A DNA stretch of 64,000 nt from Sipunculus nudus (GCA_026874595.1 CM049313.1:53369659-53433658), one strand, 5' to 3'. Counted from the first letter of the stretch, positions 34,700 to 46,628 are shown. A program made the numbers and translations. Notes: generated by a model from the letters alone, not told the origin.

Positions 34700-36332
34700 A
34701 AATATTTGGTTTATCTCTTTGATATGGTCATGCGTTGGACCTTGACGGTTTAACTTTGTTGTGCTAAAATGAATAATCCATGTATTAACGGCTGCAATTT
34801 GGTAAAGGCACTATGAGAGCTGAGTGCGACAGAACCTGTAAGGTAATTTCAAGAGCGTGAGAATTTGCCCGAAATTTGAATCGAAAAAAAAGCAATTATG
34901 CCTTAAGCACGATTGAAAATACTTGACATACCAATGCTATATATCAAACAGTATGAGGAAGTTCATATAAATAACTACACTGTCCCCTGAAAGGGGTGGA
35001 AAGGGAATTGCAGCCTGGTCTGTCTGTATACGAATGTTTGTCAGTACGTATGTGTGTGCATGGATCTGTTCTCTCTTAATAAAAATAAATCTGTACGTTT
35101 CCACTTAAAGATGACTAAGATTCCAGATAATATAATATAAAATTAATTAAACTGCTCACTCTTTCACTCCAGAGATTTCAGTAAGGCGTAGGTTCTGCAG
35201 TCGCTCATCGTCTTGCTTAAGACATATATTTTTTTTACATAACTGTATAAATAATCAGTTTTAAAGCCTTTATTTTTCCTTTTAACAAGCAGACACTATA
35301 TTTAGCATACAACATAAATTATTTTCATTGGTTCATTCAGTAACAATGTTATAAGTACAAAAGTCAATATCCGCTTTTATTTGCAAGATAACCACAATGA
35401 AATTATAATTAAAAGCGGAGGAACGCATTTAAATCGTTGACTGTTTAACTAAAATATAATGCGAAAACTCCATGAAATTGTGGGTGTTCTGACAATTATT
35501 CATCAAATACTTTCCTTTACTTTCCTTTCGGGTGTTCGGGTTAAGGTACATATACGATAATATATATTATATGTATAATATATAATGTATACCATTTCAT
35601 GGTAAACAAAGGAGCAGCTAGGGCGTTCACAATGAGAGTTAAATAACTCTGGCTGGACTTAACACACTGATGACCCTAGAACCATTCTTGATAAACTGTT
35701 AAGCTCCTTTTTGACACCGGACAGACCAAGTTTTATGGCGTCAGTCTCGCCCGTCTCACAAGTTCATACATCCTGCGGGCAGACATAAACCTACAGGCGA
35801 TGGTGTAACCTAATTGGCCTCGATCTCGTCACATTACAGTGGAATGATTTTAACGATGCTGTCTGACCACCGGAACACTATGTTCAAGGGGTAACAACAA
35901 GTGAAGGGAACACCGCCTGTCTGGAACAAACTCGAAATCAATGGACTGCAGTGGAAAACACTTTGTCGGCTGGTTAAGCAACGTTTAAAATCGATTTACT
36001 GGCGCTGAACAAAACGAGAAATACAGTTCCTGTCATAACATAACTCCACAACTTTTGACTGGCGGATGCCTCTTATTGCAACATTACTCCTTCTCAACAC
36101 TACTCGTCCTCTCCGGAAAGATTGCAAACAGTTTGATCATATTAAAGGAAGATTTATCCGAAGGAACGTGACACTGCACTGAATTCTCTTGTGACAGGAA
36201 AAAAAAATTATAGTAGACGATTTACCATGCACCCACAGTAAATGAACTCGTAGGAGAAGTATATTTTGACTATGAAAATATTCACATATTGCTTATCATA
36301 TTAAGCCCCCATATCTTTATGTCAACGACGAT
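34700..36332. other. Intergenic spacer between convergent genes
   Basis: The mucin-like gene ends on the plus strand and the first receptor ends on the minus strand, so this is a convergent 3'-3' interval. No exon or identifiable repeat was found. A local AT palindrome-rich stretch (ATATATATTATATG...) is at about 35560-35590. Confidence 0.5.
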
Positions 36333-36837
36333 TTAGCTGGTGTTATCCACGTTGACGATGGAACTGTTGTGTTCCTCGTTGACGATGAAGCTGTCGTGAT
36401 CCCCAGTTGAAGATGGAACTTGTGTTCTCCCCTTTGGTAACGGAGCTGGTGTTTTCCCCGTTGGAGATGACAGGTATTTTCTTCGCATGACGGTATATGC
36501 TATGGCATTGAACACGCCACCCCAGTTACTGAAAATGACGATAGATGTCAGCAGCACCCGTCCCGGTGGCTCCCACAACGCCCAAATGTCATAAACAATC
36601 ATCGGGAACCACTGAAAAAGATACGCCATGATGAAAAGCAACATGACACGCGCAGACTTGTGGTACCGCCGTTTCCGGTCAGTGTTAAGCTTTGATTCGG
36701 CGTTCGGTCCTGATGACCTCACCTTCCACCAGATGGCGCCATAGCAGACGGCGCTTGCCACGAAGATCAGCGTCAGAAGCCCTCCTTTCACTATGTTCAT
36801 GATACGGCCAAGTTGACTTCCAATAGCAAATAAACAC
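36333..36837 (-). CDS. Seven-transmembrane receptor A, exon 2 (TM5-TM7 and tail)
   Basis: On the minus strand, the acceptor TGTATACAG is followed by a base completing a split Trp, then the extracellular-loop-2 Cys (residue 218). TM5 is at about 232-252 and TM6 about 279-299 (L-F-Q-W-F-P-M-I-V-Y). TM7 is at about 311-334 and contains N-W-G-G-V-F-N-A-I-A-Y-T, where class A receptors would have NPxxY. A 45-residue tail follows RRKYL and has the near-repeat S-F-I-V-N-E/S-S-I-V-N-V, then the stop. The model is 384 residues. The TM7 pattern (G-x-x-N-A-x-x-Y) recalls cAMP-receptor-like or GPR157-type receptors more than rhodopsins, so the family is left open. Ligand unknown. Confidence 0.88.
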
Positions 36838-37501
36838 CTGTATACATGGAGAATAATATATATATTTTATTTCATTCTATTCTTCTTGCTCTTGTACCTT
36901 TGAAATATGCTGAATTATTCACTATATTTCCTCTATAAAATATATGATAGGAAAAACAACTACTTCTAGTCTCTTCCTGGGAATATAATGTGAGAAAGTG
37001 AAAATTATTATTCACATAAAAGACATTAGGACATAGGATCATATTCACATAAAATTAAGTGAGTTAAGCATTCTCGAATGCCTAAATCACGTGAATTTAT
37101 TCATAAAATGAACACCTGAATTTACTTAGGGTGGGAGGCATACAAAATAAAAAAGGAGCACAACGTATAATTCTGAAGCTACAGAATAGAGTTTAATTTA
37201 TTGAATACTGTAACGTCCAGTCTGTTTTTTTTAAAGCTCTGATCGCATTTTAGACAGATATATTCGAATGTAATGCCATTTACTTTGGCTTTAAACTCAT
37301 TATTTTAGCTTTAATATGGGGATAGTTACTGTAAGAATGTGTGGAAAGCCAAGTTCCGAAGTTAAAATTGTACATGACTTCATGAATTAGACATCTTGGA
37401 ATGTAGTGAGAAATATGTATTTTTGGACAGTGGAAAGCCATCCTGAGGGTTCCGTAAGAAGATCGATAGTTTATAGTGGTGTTTGATAATGTTTTACTCA
37501 C
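36838..37501 (-). other. Intron of receptor A (phase 2)
   Basis: GTGAGT donor and TACAG acceptor, 664 bp, AT-rich, nothing recognised inside. The same position and phase are used in receptor B (49520-50227). Minus-strand reading through the donor gives the spurious frame 37280-37717. Confidence 0.85.
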
Positions 37502-38151
37502 CAGGCCCCGCTGAAACCAAGGTAACCGAAAACAACTCCTAACGATGTATAAACAGTGGGAACAGCCAGCATGAAGCCCATGAGGCGCCAGTCGTAGCGA
37601 CCTAATGTTATCTTCTTTTGCCAGATGACGAGATAGCAGGCTCTGACCGCTGTATATATGACAACCAACCCCTGACCAAGGATAAACTCTACAACCAGGG
37701 CGCCAAACATGGAACATACCAACCGTGGAGGGCGAGTGAGTGTCACTAAGATGTTCACATGATCTGACGCGTGAGCCATGCTGGAACCGAGGTCAAAAAT
37801 GGCCAAATATACAACCAGTCTTTCAGCAATATTCCAACTGAAGAACCCCCGTTTTTTTGCCCTTCTGTCGCTGATAAAAAGAAACAGTATGGTACAAAAG
37901 CTGGCAAGTACACTGGTGCTTAGGACGCATATGGCAAGAATATGTATAACATAGAAATAAGGTTCACCAAACCAATAAAGTCCGCCTCCTGGAAGCACTT
38001 TTCCCCCTTCTTGGGAGTCTTCGGATTGTGTGGATCCCAAGCTGCTATTTAATGACGTCACTTTCGGTGTGCTTGTTCTATCACGAAATAGGCTAGCGTT
38101 CATCAAATTAAAATTTCGATTTATCACTTCAGTCGTGAATGTTGTATCCAT
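37502..38151 (-). CDS. Seven-transmembrane receptor A, exon 1 (N-terminus, TM1-TM4)
   Basis: ATG at 38151 opens 216 codons and ends at GGGGCCTG/GTGAGT in phase 2. The ~60-residue extracellular N-terminus has N-A-S and N-S-S glycosylation sequons. TM1 is at about 66-93, TM2 about 110-128 (Y-L-A-I-F-D-L-G-S-S), TM3 about 146-176 and TM4 about 189-212. Cys146 at the top of TM3 and Cys218 in exon 2 are placed for the disulfide shared by most GPCRs. There is no DRY motif; TM3 ends C-Y-L-V-I-W-Q-K-K. It is clearly paralogous to receptor B, 11 kb upstream on the same strand. No promoter was identified. Confidence 0.88.
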
Positions 38152-39264
38152 TTTTTATTTTTTTTTCTCGATATTCCCGACCCCCTTATAGAGCCACAGT
38201 TTCGGCAATAGAATATTACATATTTCCTGTGTACTGTAGGTTCCTTGATCGTTCAGTTCATTTTAGTGTGTCCGTTCGGCAATCTTTAATGGAATGTGCC
38301 TGGAGATTGGCGACCGAATGCTCGAGTACACGTTCAGCATATTCAACCTACAACACAAGTCACTCCAGAATATGTGTACATATTGTCTTTGACATTTTGG
38401 GAATAAAAACCTTTATTTATTGAAATAGCAAGGCACAAAAAAAAAACAAAAAATGGAAATGTATGTAATGTCGTGTAAGGCAAACATGTGGGCTGTCTTC
38501 AGCCATCAGATTGGTCTTTTGGGGTGAATTTAAAGACACAGGGGTCTGCTTATATAACTAATAACTCCAAAAAAGTCAAATGAAAGTTGCTTTACGAACT
38601 GTGGCTTTCCCTTTGTCGTAGAGATTTTTTTTCCCGGTCCAGACAAAACAAAATAATTTTCAATTGTCATGAAGGGTACAACAATGTATGTTATTACTGA
38701 TGCATATAATCACAACAAATTAATATTTGAAAAGATACCGTAATGAATAAAAATTAACACCAGTGATGACTTCTTTGAAAAGACTGATGCAAGAGCTGCA
38801 GCAATAAGCTTTAGTAATGATGGCTAGGCCTCGATTTGTCTCGCAAGCAGCGGTTATACACTGCAGTCGTTATTTGTTATTGGTTTCAATACCAGGGCGG
38901 GCGGAGGGCCAAGAATCTGACCAGCGACAGCAAGGTGTCGCGTTTATAAAACTTGGAGTTGGATGCACAATACGATTCCATGCTCTCATTGGTGAGATTA
39001 CAATTGTTTGTTCTGTTTGAGCCCTGGTGGTGCAGCCTTGACAGACTTCTCTTGTTTCAATTATAATCCATTACTGATAAACTGACAGCTTTTGGCAAAT
39101 TTGAATAGTGCTGAATGTGTACAAATCACTGTTCGGAAAACAATAGTCGTGTTGATTCGTAGGTCTGAAATCACTCTGCAACAGGCAGTCTAAAATGGTT
39201 GAATCACGTGGACCTCTGCTGTGTAGGGCTCGAACCGGTCTTGGTCTTGGTGCAGTCTGCTTAC
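38152..39264. other. Upstream of receptor A; no gene supported
   Basis: AT-rich. A minus-strand frame at about 38890-39050 is open for ~60 codons with protein-like composition (ends L-A-L-R-P-P-W-Y then TGA). I could not connect it in phase with the candidate exon at 39265, so it is not called. Confidence 0.4.
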
Positions 39265-39435
39265 CTTTGTTTTCCGGTATCAGATAACATTCGAAGGGCG
39301 TGGAAGCTTTTAACACAATGTAGCCTTCATCCAGGAAGAAAAGTTCTGCCTGGACCTCAAGGGATGCAGACAACCAATCAGGCAGTATTACCTTTCGACG
39401 AGTACAATTGTATAAAATTAGCGACTTTTGAGTTT
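39265..39435 (-). CDS. Possible exon of an unrecognised gene
   Basis: Minus-strand frame, open from a TGA near 39440, reading ...N-C-T-R-R-K-V-I-L-P-D-W-L ... A-E-L-F-F-L-D-E-G-Y-I-V-L-K ... C-Y-L-I-P-E-N-K, and ending at a strong donor AAAG/GTAAGC in phase 1. The composition is protein-like and the donor is good. The upstream acceptor is ambiguous (no clear pyrimidine tract) and no partner exon with matching phase was found nearby. I do not recognise the sequence. It could be an exon of a gene extending into this region, an old remnant, or chance. Confidence 0.3.
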
Positions 39436-40041
39436 TTCATATGAAATTAATATAATAGAAATGAAGAGTCTGGCTAGTTTTAATCAATGCCTGGACGTAG
39501 ATTAAAAGTACGTTATCGTGTTGTATATATCAACCTGTCAACAACTGTCAAAACCGTCAACAAGCGTATATTTTACCTTCTCCATATAATCAAATTATTC
39601 TTGTCCTGTATATCGTCTAAAAGAAAATAGTTATTAAACTTAAGCCTGTAACGGGTAGAAGAAAACTCTTCTTTTGAGATATTAATAATCATTAGCCACT
39701 TTATGTGGAATATCCATTATCAGACTTTTTCGTATATTTGACGTACAGTTATTGTCGACTGTTAATGTAACGGGTATATAAAAGCAGGGCCGGGTCATAT
39801 TTGTTCATATAAAATAATTATCCTTTGCTTCCCTGGTATGGATTATCTTAATTTTGAAGTGGTCCTCTGAGAGGCATATGAAGTAGCATAAACACAATAT
39901 TTAACTACAAATTAATCATAGGAGTAAATAAAAAAATTGTATATGTTTCCATGTTTGAAAGGTTGTTTAATGAGTTGCACTTGCAAGGTTAGCCACAGTA
40001 TCGTGATGCTGTGTAACATGAAGACAGTACATATGGTTCAC
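39436..40041. other. Spacer, nothing recognised
   Basis: AT-rich unique-looking sequence without exon or repeat signals that I can support. Confidence 0.4.
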
Positions 40042-40225
40042 TACGTTCTTTACACAGCGCTTTATTTTAGGCCGACTACCTATATCTGAAGCGCTGTTTG
40101 TTTTGACCTCGTATCCTGAATTGCTACACCGGAGGGAGCACTGTATTTTCGTCCAATCAGATCAGACCCTGTGCTGGAAGACAAAATGGTTTACCAGCCA
40201 AGCGAGGAATTCACGGAGCCTATGT
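40042..40225 (-). mobile_element. Non-autonomous DNA element, truncated inverted copy 3
   Basis: Begins TACGTTCTTTACACAGCGC, one base from the end consensus of copy 1. It carries the same hairpin (CAGCGCTT/AAGCGCTG) and matches copies 1 and 2 through 'GTATCCTGAATTGCTACACC', 'GGAAGACAAAATGGTTTACC' and 'AAGCGAGGAATTCA', in reverse orientation. The other end is missing. Confidence 0.7.
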
Positions 40226-43200
40226 TGTACATTTTAAGGCATTTTATTCGCACTTTAATCTGAGACATTTAGTACAAAAATACCCAATTCTAAACAGTGA
40301 ATTGAAGTAATATCCTGAATTGTGTATGCTTATTGATCATTGATAGTTAAGTAAGATACAATACGAAAATACATTTCTTTCTAGCAATTTGTAAAATTGA
40401 GATTGCCAAACTAAAGCAGTTGTGTCAGAGTGTTCGCATTTCACCCGTGGAATGTTCGACAACGTTGTAGGTTAGGGCTCCCCTGGTGCCACCTACCCAT
40501 TTTCATTTTTGGCTAGCATAATGGTTATTTTGATACTAATTTGTCATGTTACAGTGTGCTCTCGGAAATCATATATTTTCCATGGTTTATTAATTTATGT
40601 ACTTTCCACAAACATATATACTATGGTTGCCATTTATATCGCAAGGGTTTAGAAATGGCGCTGTTTGCGAAAGGGAAATTATCGCGAAAATGAAACCGTG
40701 AAGAAGTGACCCCATCGTCCAAGGAAAGTGAAAGGTAAACTATTGATATTATAGATAATAACAGGTCTTATTTGTTACAGTCAATCTAAGACTAAAGGCT
40801 GCTATTATGAAATATCAAATCTTTCAGATTTTTTCCAAATAATGAAAAAAATATATTTTGACTAATTCGGTATTATCTTGGGTCAGAGTCCAGTTTTTAA
40901 GATTTTGCACATATGTAATGTAATATATTTAATACCTTTAATGATGGGTATAGAATGTGAAGATAATTTTGTGGAGATGCTGCGAAAATGGAATCCTCGC
41001 GAAACAGTGAAAAAAATAAAAATGCCGATTAACATATCCATGAGCTCTATTCAACCTTAATCGCATATTCATCCAATGAATAATCATGAGCAGAGCAGTT
41101 GCGAACAACCAATCAAGTTACTGTTGGCAATATAAATAGTCAATCATCCGACAAGCGCGAAATCGGCATAATTTGGGACACTCTCCCAAACAGTACACGT
41201 GTAGTCTGTACCAGTACAGTAACCGTGTCGGTATGTTTTCCGGGATTTGATTTAATACAAAGGACACAGTATAAACAGTACCAAAGGATGCAGCAGCCAT
41301 TCCGCCGACTACCGAGTGAATAATAATGTCTCGTATTCGTATGAGGCATATAACCCAAAATATGGCAAGACAGTTGACAATGACTGCGATACATTCATCA
41401 CTGGAGAACAGAGATATAGCGATTCAAGTTGATGACGTCAGTCATGCATGCAACGCCATACGTCATCGACCTTTGTGACGTCACTTTTGCCTTGTAAACA
41501 GATTTCGCAACCATGGGCATCGAAGACCTTCTGTGTAGGGGCGTTTTCGGGGCATATTATCATAATTACGTTAAAAGGGCATATCATGGGAACTGTGGTT
41601 GTTAGGTCAATTAATAAGGTCGCAAATATGAAGTCAACCGTAGTTCATTCCGACTAAGTATGGTTAAAATAATTTTTAAAAAATCTCTTAAATTTAACAA
41701 ATAGTTGTGAATGCTACACCGTGATGTCTTCTAATCAGGTTAGCGGCATTACCCATTTATTTATCACTTGTTAATTATTAATAAGAATAATGTGGTACAT
41801 ATATTTATATAAAATATTATTTGCTATCACTCTTGTTATGATGTGCCTGAATGATATTTACAAAGGAAACACAACGTCTGCCCGCGCGTCACGGATTGAT
41901 TGACATTTAATTTTATCCCTCTCCTGGGAAGACATGTTGTTCTCAGTAAATTGTCTGTCGTCTGCTGAAAAGGGTATCTTGTTTTTCTTCCTTCAGGGTA
42001 AAACCTGCCGAAATGTAAGTAGTTTATGAACGCTATAACTATATTAACTATAAATTTTGCACATTTGTCCTAAAATTTGTTTCATCCAGGTTTTTTGACA
42101 AGTTTAAAAACTCGTAACTTTGAGCAGGATCCTTCACGTTAAATAAGCCGAATTATAGGTCATCATCTCCAAAATGTTTTGTGAACACAATAAATGATGA
42201 TTTTACCCTCGAATTCGACACACATGTTGTTTCAACCATGTTCTCAGGCGATTTTGGGTACTGGGGACCTTGATCTTCAAGGTCATATCTGCTGAATCTG
42301 CATGCTGAATTCATATCTGCTGATTATTGTGACCAGCCTGCCTCTTTAATAATGTATATCTTTTCTTATAATTTCACACATGTTATTTCCATCACGTTCT
42401 TAGGGAATTTTGAATACTGGTTTCCTTTTTCAAGGTCACATCTGTAGATTTATGTTTTCCTAAACACCACAACTTTTCAGACTCTTTTTAAACAAAGCCG
42501 CCCTCGTTCTAAGATAACCCTTATCACGAAGCTTCCTTACAAAGATTAAAAAAGAATTGCGGACATAGAACCTTCAAGGAGTTTTTAACATGAGGGACAA
42601 CCTTAAAACAATGACATGTGGTTATTTTCATTTTTTCTGCTACGTGCAGCCATTTAATTGCATGACATTATATATGAAATCAACACATTGTCAAAATACC
42701 TACTTACTGTCCCTATCAGCGGCAGCTATGCTTATTATTAACATGTAGGCGTTTTGCAGCCGTTTGCCGCGCTGCTGCCGCGTGGCGAAAATCTATCCAG
42801 TTAAAAAGTCAATTGCTATTTCCATGTATGCGATTGCCGCGCGGCAAACGCATGGGATCCGCTTCAAATAGCGTCTCTTATTGGGTTTCCCCGTACCCCT
42901 GCTGTCATTGCATATTTGAGTCAGTTCAGCAAGTGAAAGGGCATGCGATTGCCGCGCGGCAAACGCATGAAGAAACGCTCACATGGAAAAGGACTGGCCG
43001 CCCGGCAAACGTGACAAGCTCGATATTTATTCATTTTCAACGCCACAAGATGAAGTCATTATCCTATTGTTAAACATAAGGACCCCTACAATTTGCTTCA
43101 AACGTTTCCCTTACATGGAGGTTTCTCTAAATATCTTATGAAATTGTTACTTTATTTTCAAAATGTATGAAAGACGCCAAATCAAGCCTTCTATACAATA

Positions 43201-43387
43201 TAACCCATAAAAACTCTAGTGACGTCACTTGTGTCAGAATTTTCGATTCAAGTAAAATTTCTATGTACAAAGATGTAACAATATTTTCTTATTTAACCGT
43301 TAAATGGTATTGAGAGTGCCCGTTCCCGATCCGTCAACTTTGATCAAATGTAAAATTAATCAATTGTTTAAAGTAACGCTGTGGACT
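40226..43387. other. Intergenic sequence with small repeats, no gene supported
   Basis: The frames 40878-41060, 41099-41394 and 41448-41657 lack splice context and recognisable composition. Two ~150-bp tandem copies, each with 'CATGTTNTTTC', 'TTCTNAGG', 'TTTTG' and 'TCAAGGTCA', lie at about 42225-42480. The GCCGCGCGGC-containing stretch is listed separately. Confidence 0.5.
42754..43012. repeat. Cluster of TTGCCGCGCGGCAA palindromes
   Basis: The perfect 14-bp palindrome TTGCCGCGCGGCAA, in the extended context GCGATTGCCGCGCGGCAAACGCATG, occurs at about 42834 and again at about 42949. Degenerate relatives occur at about 42759 (GTTTGCCGCGCTGC) and about 42996 (GGCCGCCCGGCAAACG). It is very GC-rich in an AT-rich neighbourhood. 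The open frame 42813-43073 runs through these copies and is not credited. Confidence 0.8.
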
Positions 43388-43515
43388 TACACTCTTAGAA
43401 AAAAGGGTTCCAGGTAGAACCCTAAAGGGTTTTTCAGAGTGGACTGATGGGGGAACCTTTTAAGGTTCCAGCTGGAACCTTAAAGGCGGGGTTCTTTTTG
43501 AAACCTCCCGAAGGT
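43388..43515. mobile_element. MITE-like repeat with TACACTCTTAG terminus
   Basis: Starts TACACTCTTAGAAAAAAGGG followed by several short GGTTCCAGGTAGAACC-type inverted words. This is a terminus I know from dispersed MITE-like repeats in aquatic animals (memory, unchecked). A reverse-oriented terminus of the same kind is at 48268. Whether these are two short copies or the two ends of one element is open. Confidence 0.6.
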
Positions 43516-43734
43516 TCTTTTTTGATAGATGATATGAAAATGTATCTCATAGAAAGTGGGTAACTGCAAGGATCATATTGGAAAAGTTATATTTATACGT
43601 GTGTCCTAAAAATATGATAAATCCTTCCAGTTGAAATAAACACTTTTTTTTAGAAACACATCTTTTATTTAGTTGTAAAAATCCATTGGTGAAAAAAGTG
43701 CAATGGCCAAAAAGCATTATATGTGTGCACCTAA

Positions 43735-43767
43735 ATATATATATATATATAAATATATATATATATT

Positions 43768-43822
<55 letters not shown>

Positions 43823-43830
43823 ATATAATT
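43735..43830. repeat. (TA)n with regular AAATATA interruptions, then GTGTGT
   Basis: TA-rich simple repeat with interrupted AAATATATATATA subunits. It is responsible for the Tyr/Ile/Leu frame at 43686-43934. Confidence 0.9.
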
Positions 43831-44224
43831 TTGCATTTGCGATACAGAGTTTGCAAACATCCGACTCAGTTCCGAGTCATTTTCCCATAATTAATACTTA
43901 TACATTCAGATCCCCATGGAATCATTCAACATAGAGTCTTTGATACTGCAGGCAAATGTTATGTTTTTGACTGAATAAAATTCAGTTTCCTTGATATATA
44001 CTGACACGGAAATTGCATACTTCGCAGGTCTCTTCTGTACCAGATCTGTATTATAAATTTAATAAATCTCTGTTTTACAAAACAAAATATATAAAGTCGA
44101 GGCAGCATATGATCGACAAACAACTGGTGATGCTAAGTGTCTTATACGATGCTTGTATGGCTAGTACAGCTGATACGGTTTAGTGTACGTTTCAAACGTA
44201 CACGGGTCCCTTAGGCAAATGTGT

Positions 44225-44401
44225 CTAAGTATACAAATCTTCAAAACAAAAAGAATTTTTTTGATAGAATTGATGCCCTGTGTGATCAACGATAAACTCC
44301 AAAACATCGCGACAGTCGAAATAATCAGTGTTCCGTGGCAAAATATCCGTTGATTGCGTGATGGGCCCTGAGTATGGAGCGGTACGGTACGTAGACTCAA
44401 T
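44225..44401 (-). CDS. Unrecognised Cys-containing protein, terminal exon
   Basis: The strong minus-strand acceptor TGTCTTATTTTCCAG is followed by 58 codons and TAG in phase 0: I-E-S-T-Y-R-T-A-P-Y ... R-N-T-D-Y-F-D-C-R-D-V-L ... S-F-C-F-E-D-L-Y-T. Composition is acidic and aromatic with two Cys and no repeat. It joins in phase to the exon at 46629-46714. An alternative reading in phase 2 is also open (the Ser/Ile/Leu-rich 79-residue frame), but it has less protein-like composition and no partner exon. I do not recognise the protein; the N-terminal exons were not found. Confidence 0.5.
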   Translation of the reverse strand: MESTYRTAPYSGPITQSTDILPRNTDYFDCRDVLEFIVDHTGHQFYQKNSFCFEDLYT

Positions 44402-44455
44402 CTGGAAAATAAGACATGTTATACACAAATAAAAAGGACAAATAAATATTCACAC

Positions 44456-44456
<1 letters not shown>

Positions 44457-44502
<46 letters not shown>
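44457..44502. repeat. (TA)n microsatellite
   Basis: About 45 bp of alternating TA. A (CT)n tract follows at about 44657-44686. Both lie in the proposed intron between the two exons of the unrecognised gene. Confidence 0.93.
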
Positions 44503-44504
<2 letters not shown>

Positions 44505-44654
44505 GTTAATTCCTGCCACACAATTGCTCTCACCTAAACACAGTGGAGGAAATTCTGCAATCTTTAGGGTATGGAAACAGTTTGGGTAAGTTACCACTAG
44601 TTGTTGAGAGTTCATTAAAAAACGGTTCTCGTTTGTGAATTTTGGTAATTCCCA

Positions 44655-44690
<36 letters not shown>

Positions 44691-44943
44691 GGAATCAAGT
44701 TCGGGAATGTTATTGTCGACAACCTTCTTATATTTTGTAAAGTTTTCCGAAACAGCATTTACGCGTTAAATATTATAAACATAATATACGTGTATTTTTA
44801 CAACGGTGTATCAACATATAGAACACGTAATTTTCCTGATTTTCCTCATAATATTTACTGACTTTGTTTCGAATTATTTGTAGCCTTCTTTTAATTATAT
44901 GGTTAACATAGACATGGTTAACACAACAAAATATCTTTTTTTT

Positions 44944-46555
44944 AGCTCAGCTGACTGTAAGTAATCTGAGCTAGAGCGATCACTCTTTGTCCGTCGTTCG
45001 TCCGGCCATCCGGCCGTCTGTCCGTTAACAAGGCACAAATCGGTAACCACTGGACCTGGAATCTTCTATCTTTACATCCATGAAAAATCTTTTTGGAAAC
45101 CTGGAATAAGGTCTCTGTTACCTATATTCTTCAAGCTATGGGGCTCCGAAGTACCCCCCAGAATAATGAAAAATTTGATACAAAAGCTCAAATATCTGAA
45201 TAACTAATGCATTGATTACCATGATTCTTTGCATGGATATTAATCATGGAATGATTCATCAGTTTCTGCAGACTGGTGGCCCCAGTTGTATTTTTTCGAT
45301 TTTTTACGATTTTTTTCTCTATTTGTGAGACCTCAAAAGATGCCGTCATCTGTTAACAGGGCACAAATCTTAACAACTGGACATAGAATCTTCTGTCTTG
45401 ACGTGCAGGGAGGTCCATAAAAAGTCTTTTTGGAAACCTGGATTTAGGTCTCTGTTACCCATATTCTTCAAGCTATGTGGCGCTGAAGTACCCCGCAGAA
45501 TAATGAAAAATTTGATATAAAAGCTTAAATATCTGAACTATAAATGCATTGATCACCATAATTCTTTGCATGGATATTGATCAAGGAGTGTTTCATCAGT
45601 TCCTACAAACTGGTGGTGCCACCCGGACTTCATTGAATTTTTACGCATTTTTATCTTTATTTTTGAGACCTTCAAAGATGTGGTCGTCTGTTAACAGGGC
45701 ATAAATCATAACTATTTTAGCTTGAATCTTCTTTCTTGACATCCTGGGAGGTACATAAAAAACTCCATGGAAACCTGAAATTAGGTCTCTGCTACCCATA
45801 TTCTCCGTGCTATGGGTCTTAGAAGTACCTCCCAGAATAACTAAAAATTTGATACAAAAGCTCCAGTATCTGAACAACTATTGCATTAATCACCCTGATT
45901 CTTTGCATGCATATTCATCATGGAGTGTTTCATCAGTTCTTGTGGACTGGTGGCACCACCTAAATTTTTAAAACATTTTAACACATTATTTTTGCTAGGC
46001 CTATTTATGAGAATCTCAAAGATGCGGTCGTCCCTTAATAGGGCTCAAATTGTAACCAATTGTCCTAGAATCTTCAAACTTGATATCCCGGGAGATCTGT
46101 GAAAAGTCTCCGTGGAAACGTGAATTAAGGTCTCTGTTACCCATATTTTCTGAGCTATGGGGCTTATAAGCACCCCTCAGAATATTTGAAAATTTGATAC
46201 CAAAGTAGGGCACAAATCATAACCATGGGGCCAAGAATCTTCTAACTTGACATCCTGAGAGTTCCTCAAAAGTTCTCCCCCGAAACCTGAAATTGGGTCA
46301 CAGTGAACTATATTCTCAGAGTTTTGGGGTATATTTGAGCATCCCAGAAATAATGCAGAATACACACAAATTGCCAGATTCTTCATGAAAGGCTGGTAGG
46401 ATTGTCATCAAATTTGTTTTTATGGGTTGGGTCTTGATGAACTTAAGCAAGATGCATAAACAATAATGCCACCTATCTTAATTAGTTGTCTGTGCAAGGA
46501 CATATTATCAACATGTCAGTCTGCTGAGCGTCATGACCCATGGGTCACTTGTTCT
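44944..46555 (+). repeat. Modular interspersed repeat, four-plus ~330-bp modules
   Basis: Starts AGCTCAGCTGACTG with 'GTCCGTCGTTCGTCCG'. It then repeats a module beginning 'TCTGTTAACAGGGCACAAAT' near 45.03, 45.35, 45.69 and 46.03 kb, plus a truncated one at 46.2 kb. Each module carries 'GGAAACCTG', 'AGGTCTCTGTTACCCATATT', 'GAATAATGAAAAATTTGATA' and 'GTTTCATCAGTT'. It ends 'GAGCGTCATGACCCATGGGT'. Same family as 23560-25240 and the end fragment at 62905. The frames 45641-45877, 45920-46102, 46016-46213 and 46177-46386 lie wholly inside and are rejected. Confidence 0.85.
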
Positions 46556-46628
46556 ACTTTGTGATACACAATTCCTTGTGCATTAGTAACAAGTGTTATG
46601 ATTTTAAAATATCTCTTGGATAACCTAC

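Noticed and set aside
45641-46386. Overlapping frames in the 45-46 kb region as a gene cluster
   Set aside because: All lie inside tandem modules of an interspersed repeat, and similar frames arise in each module.
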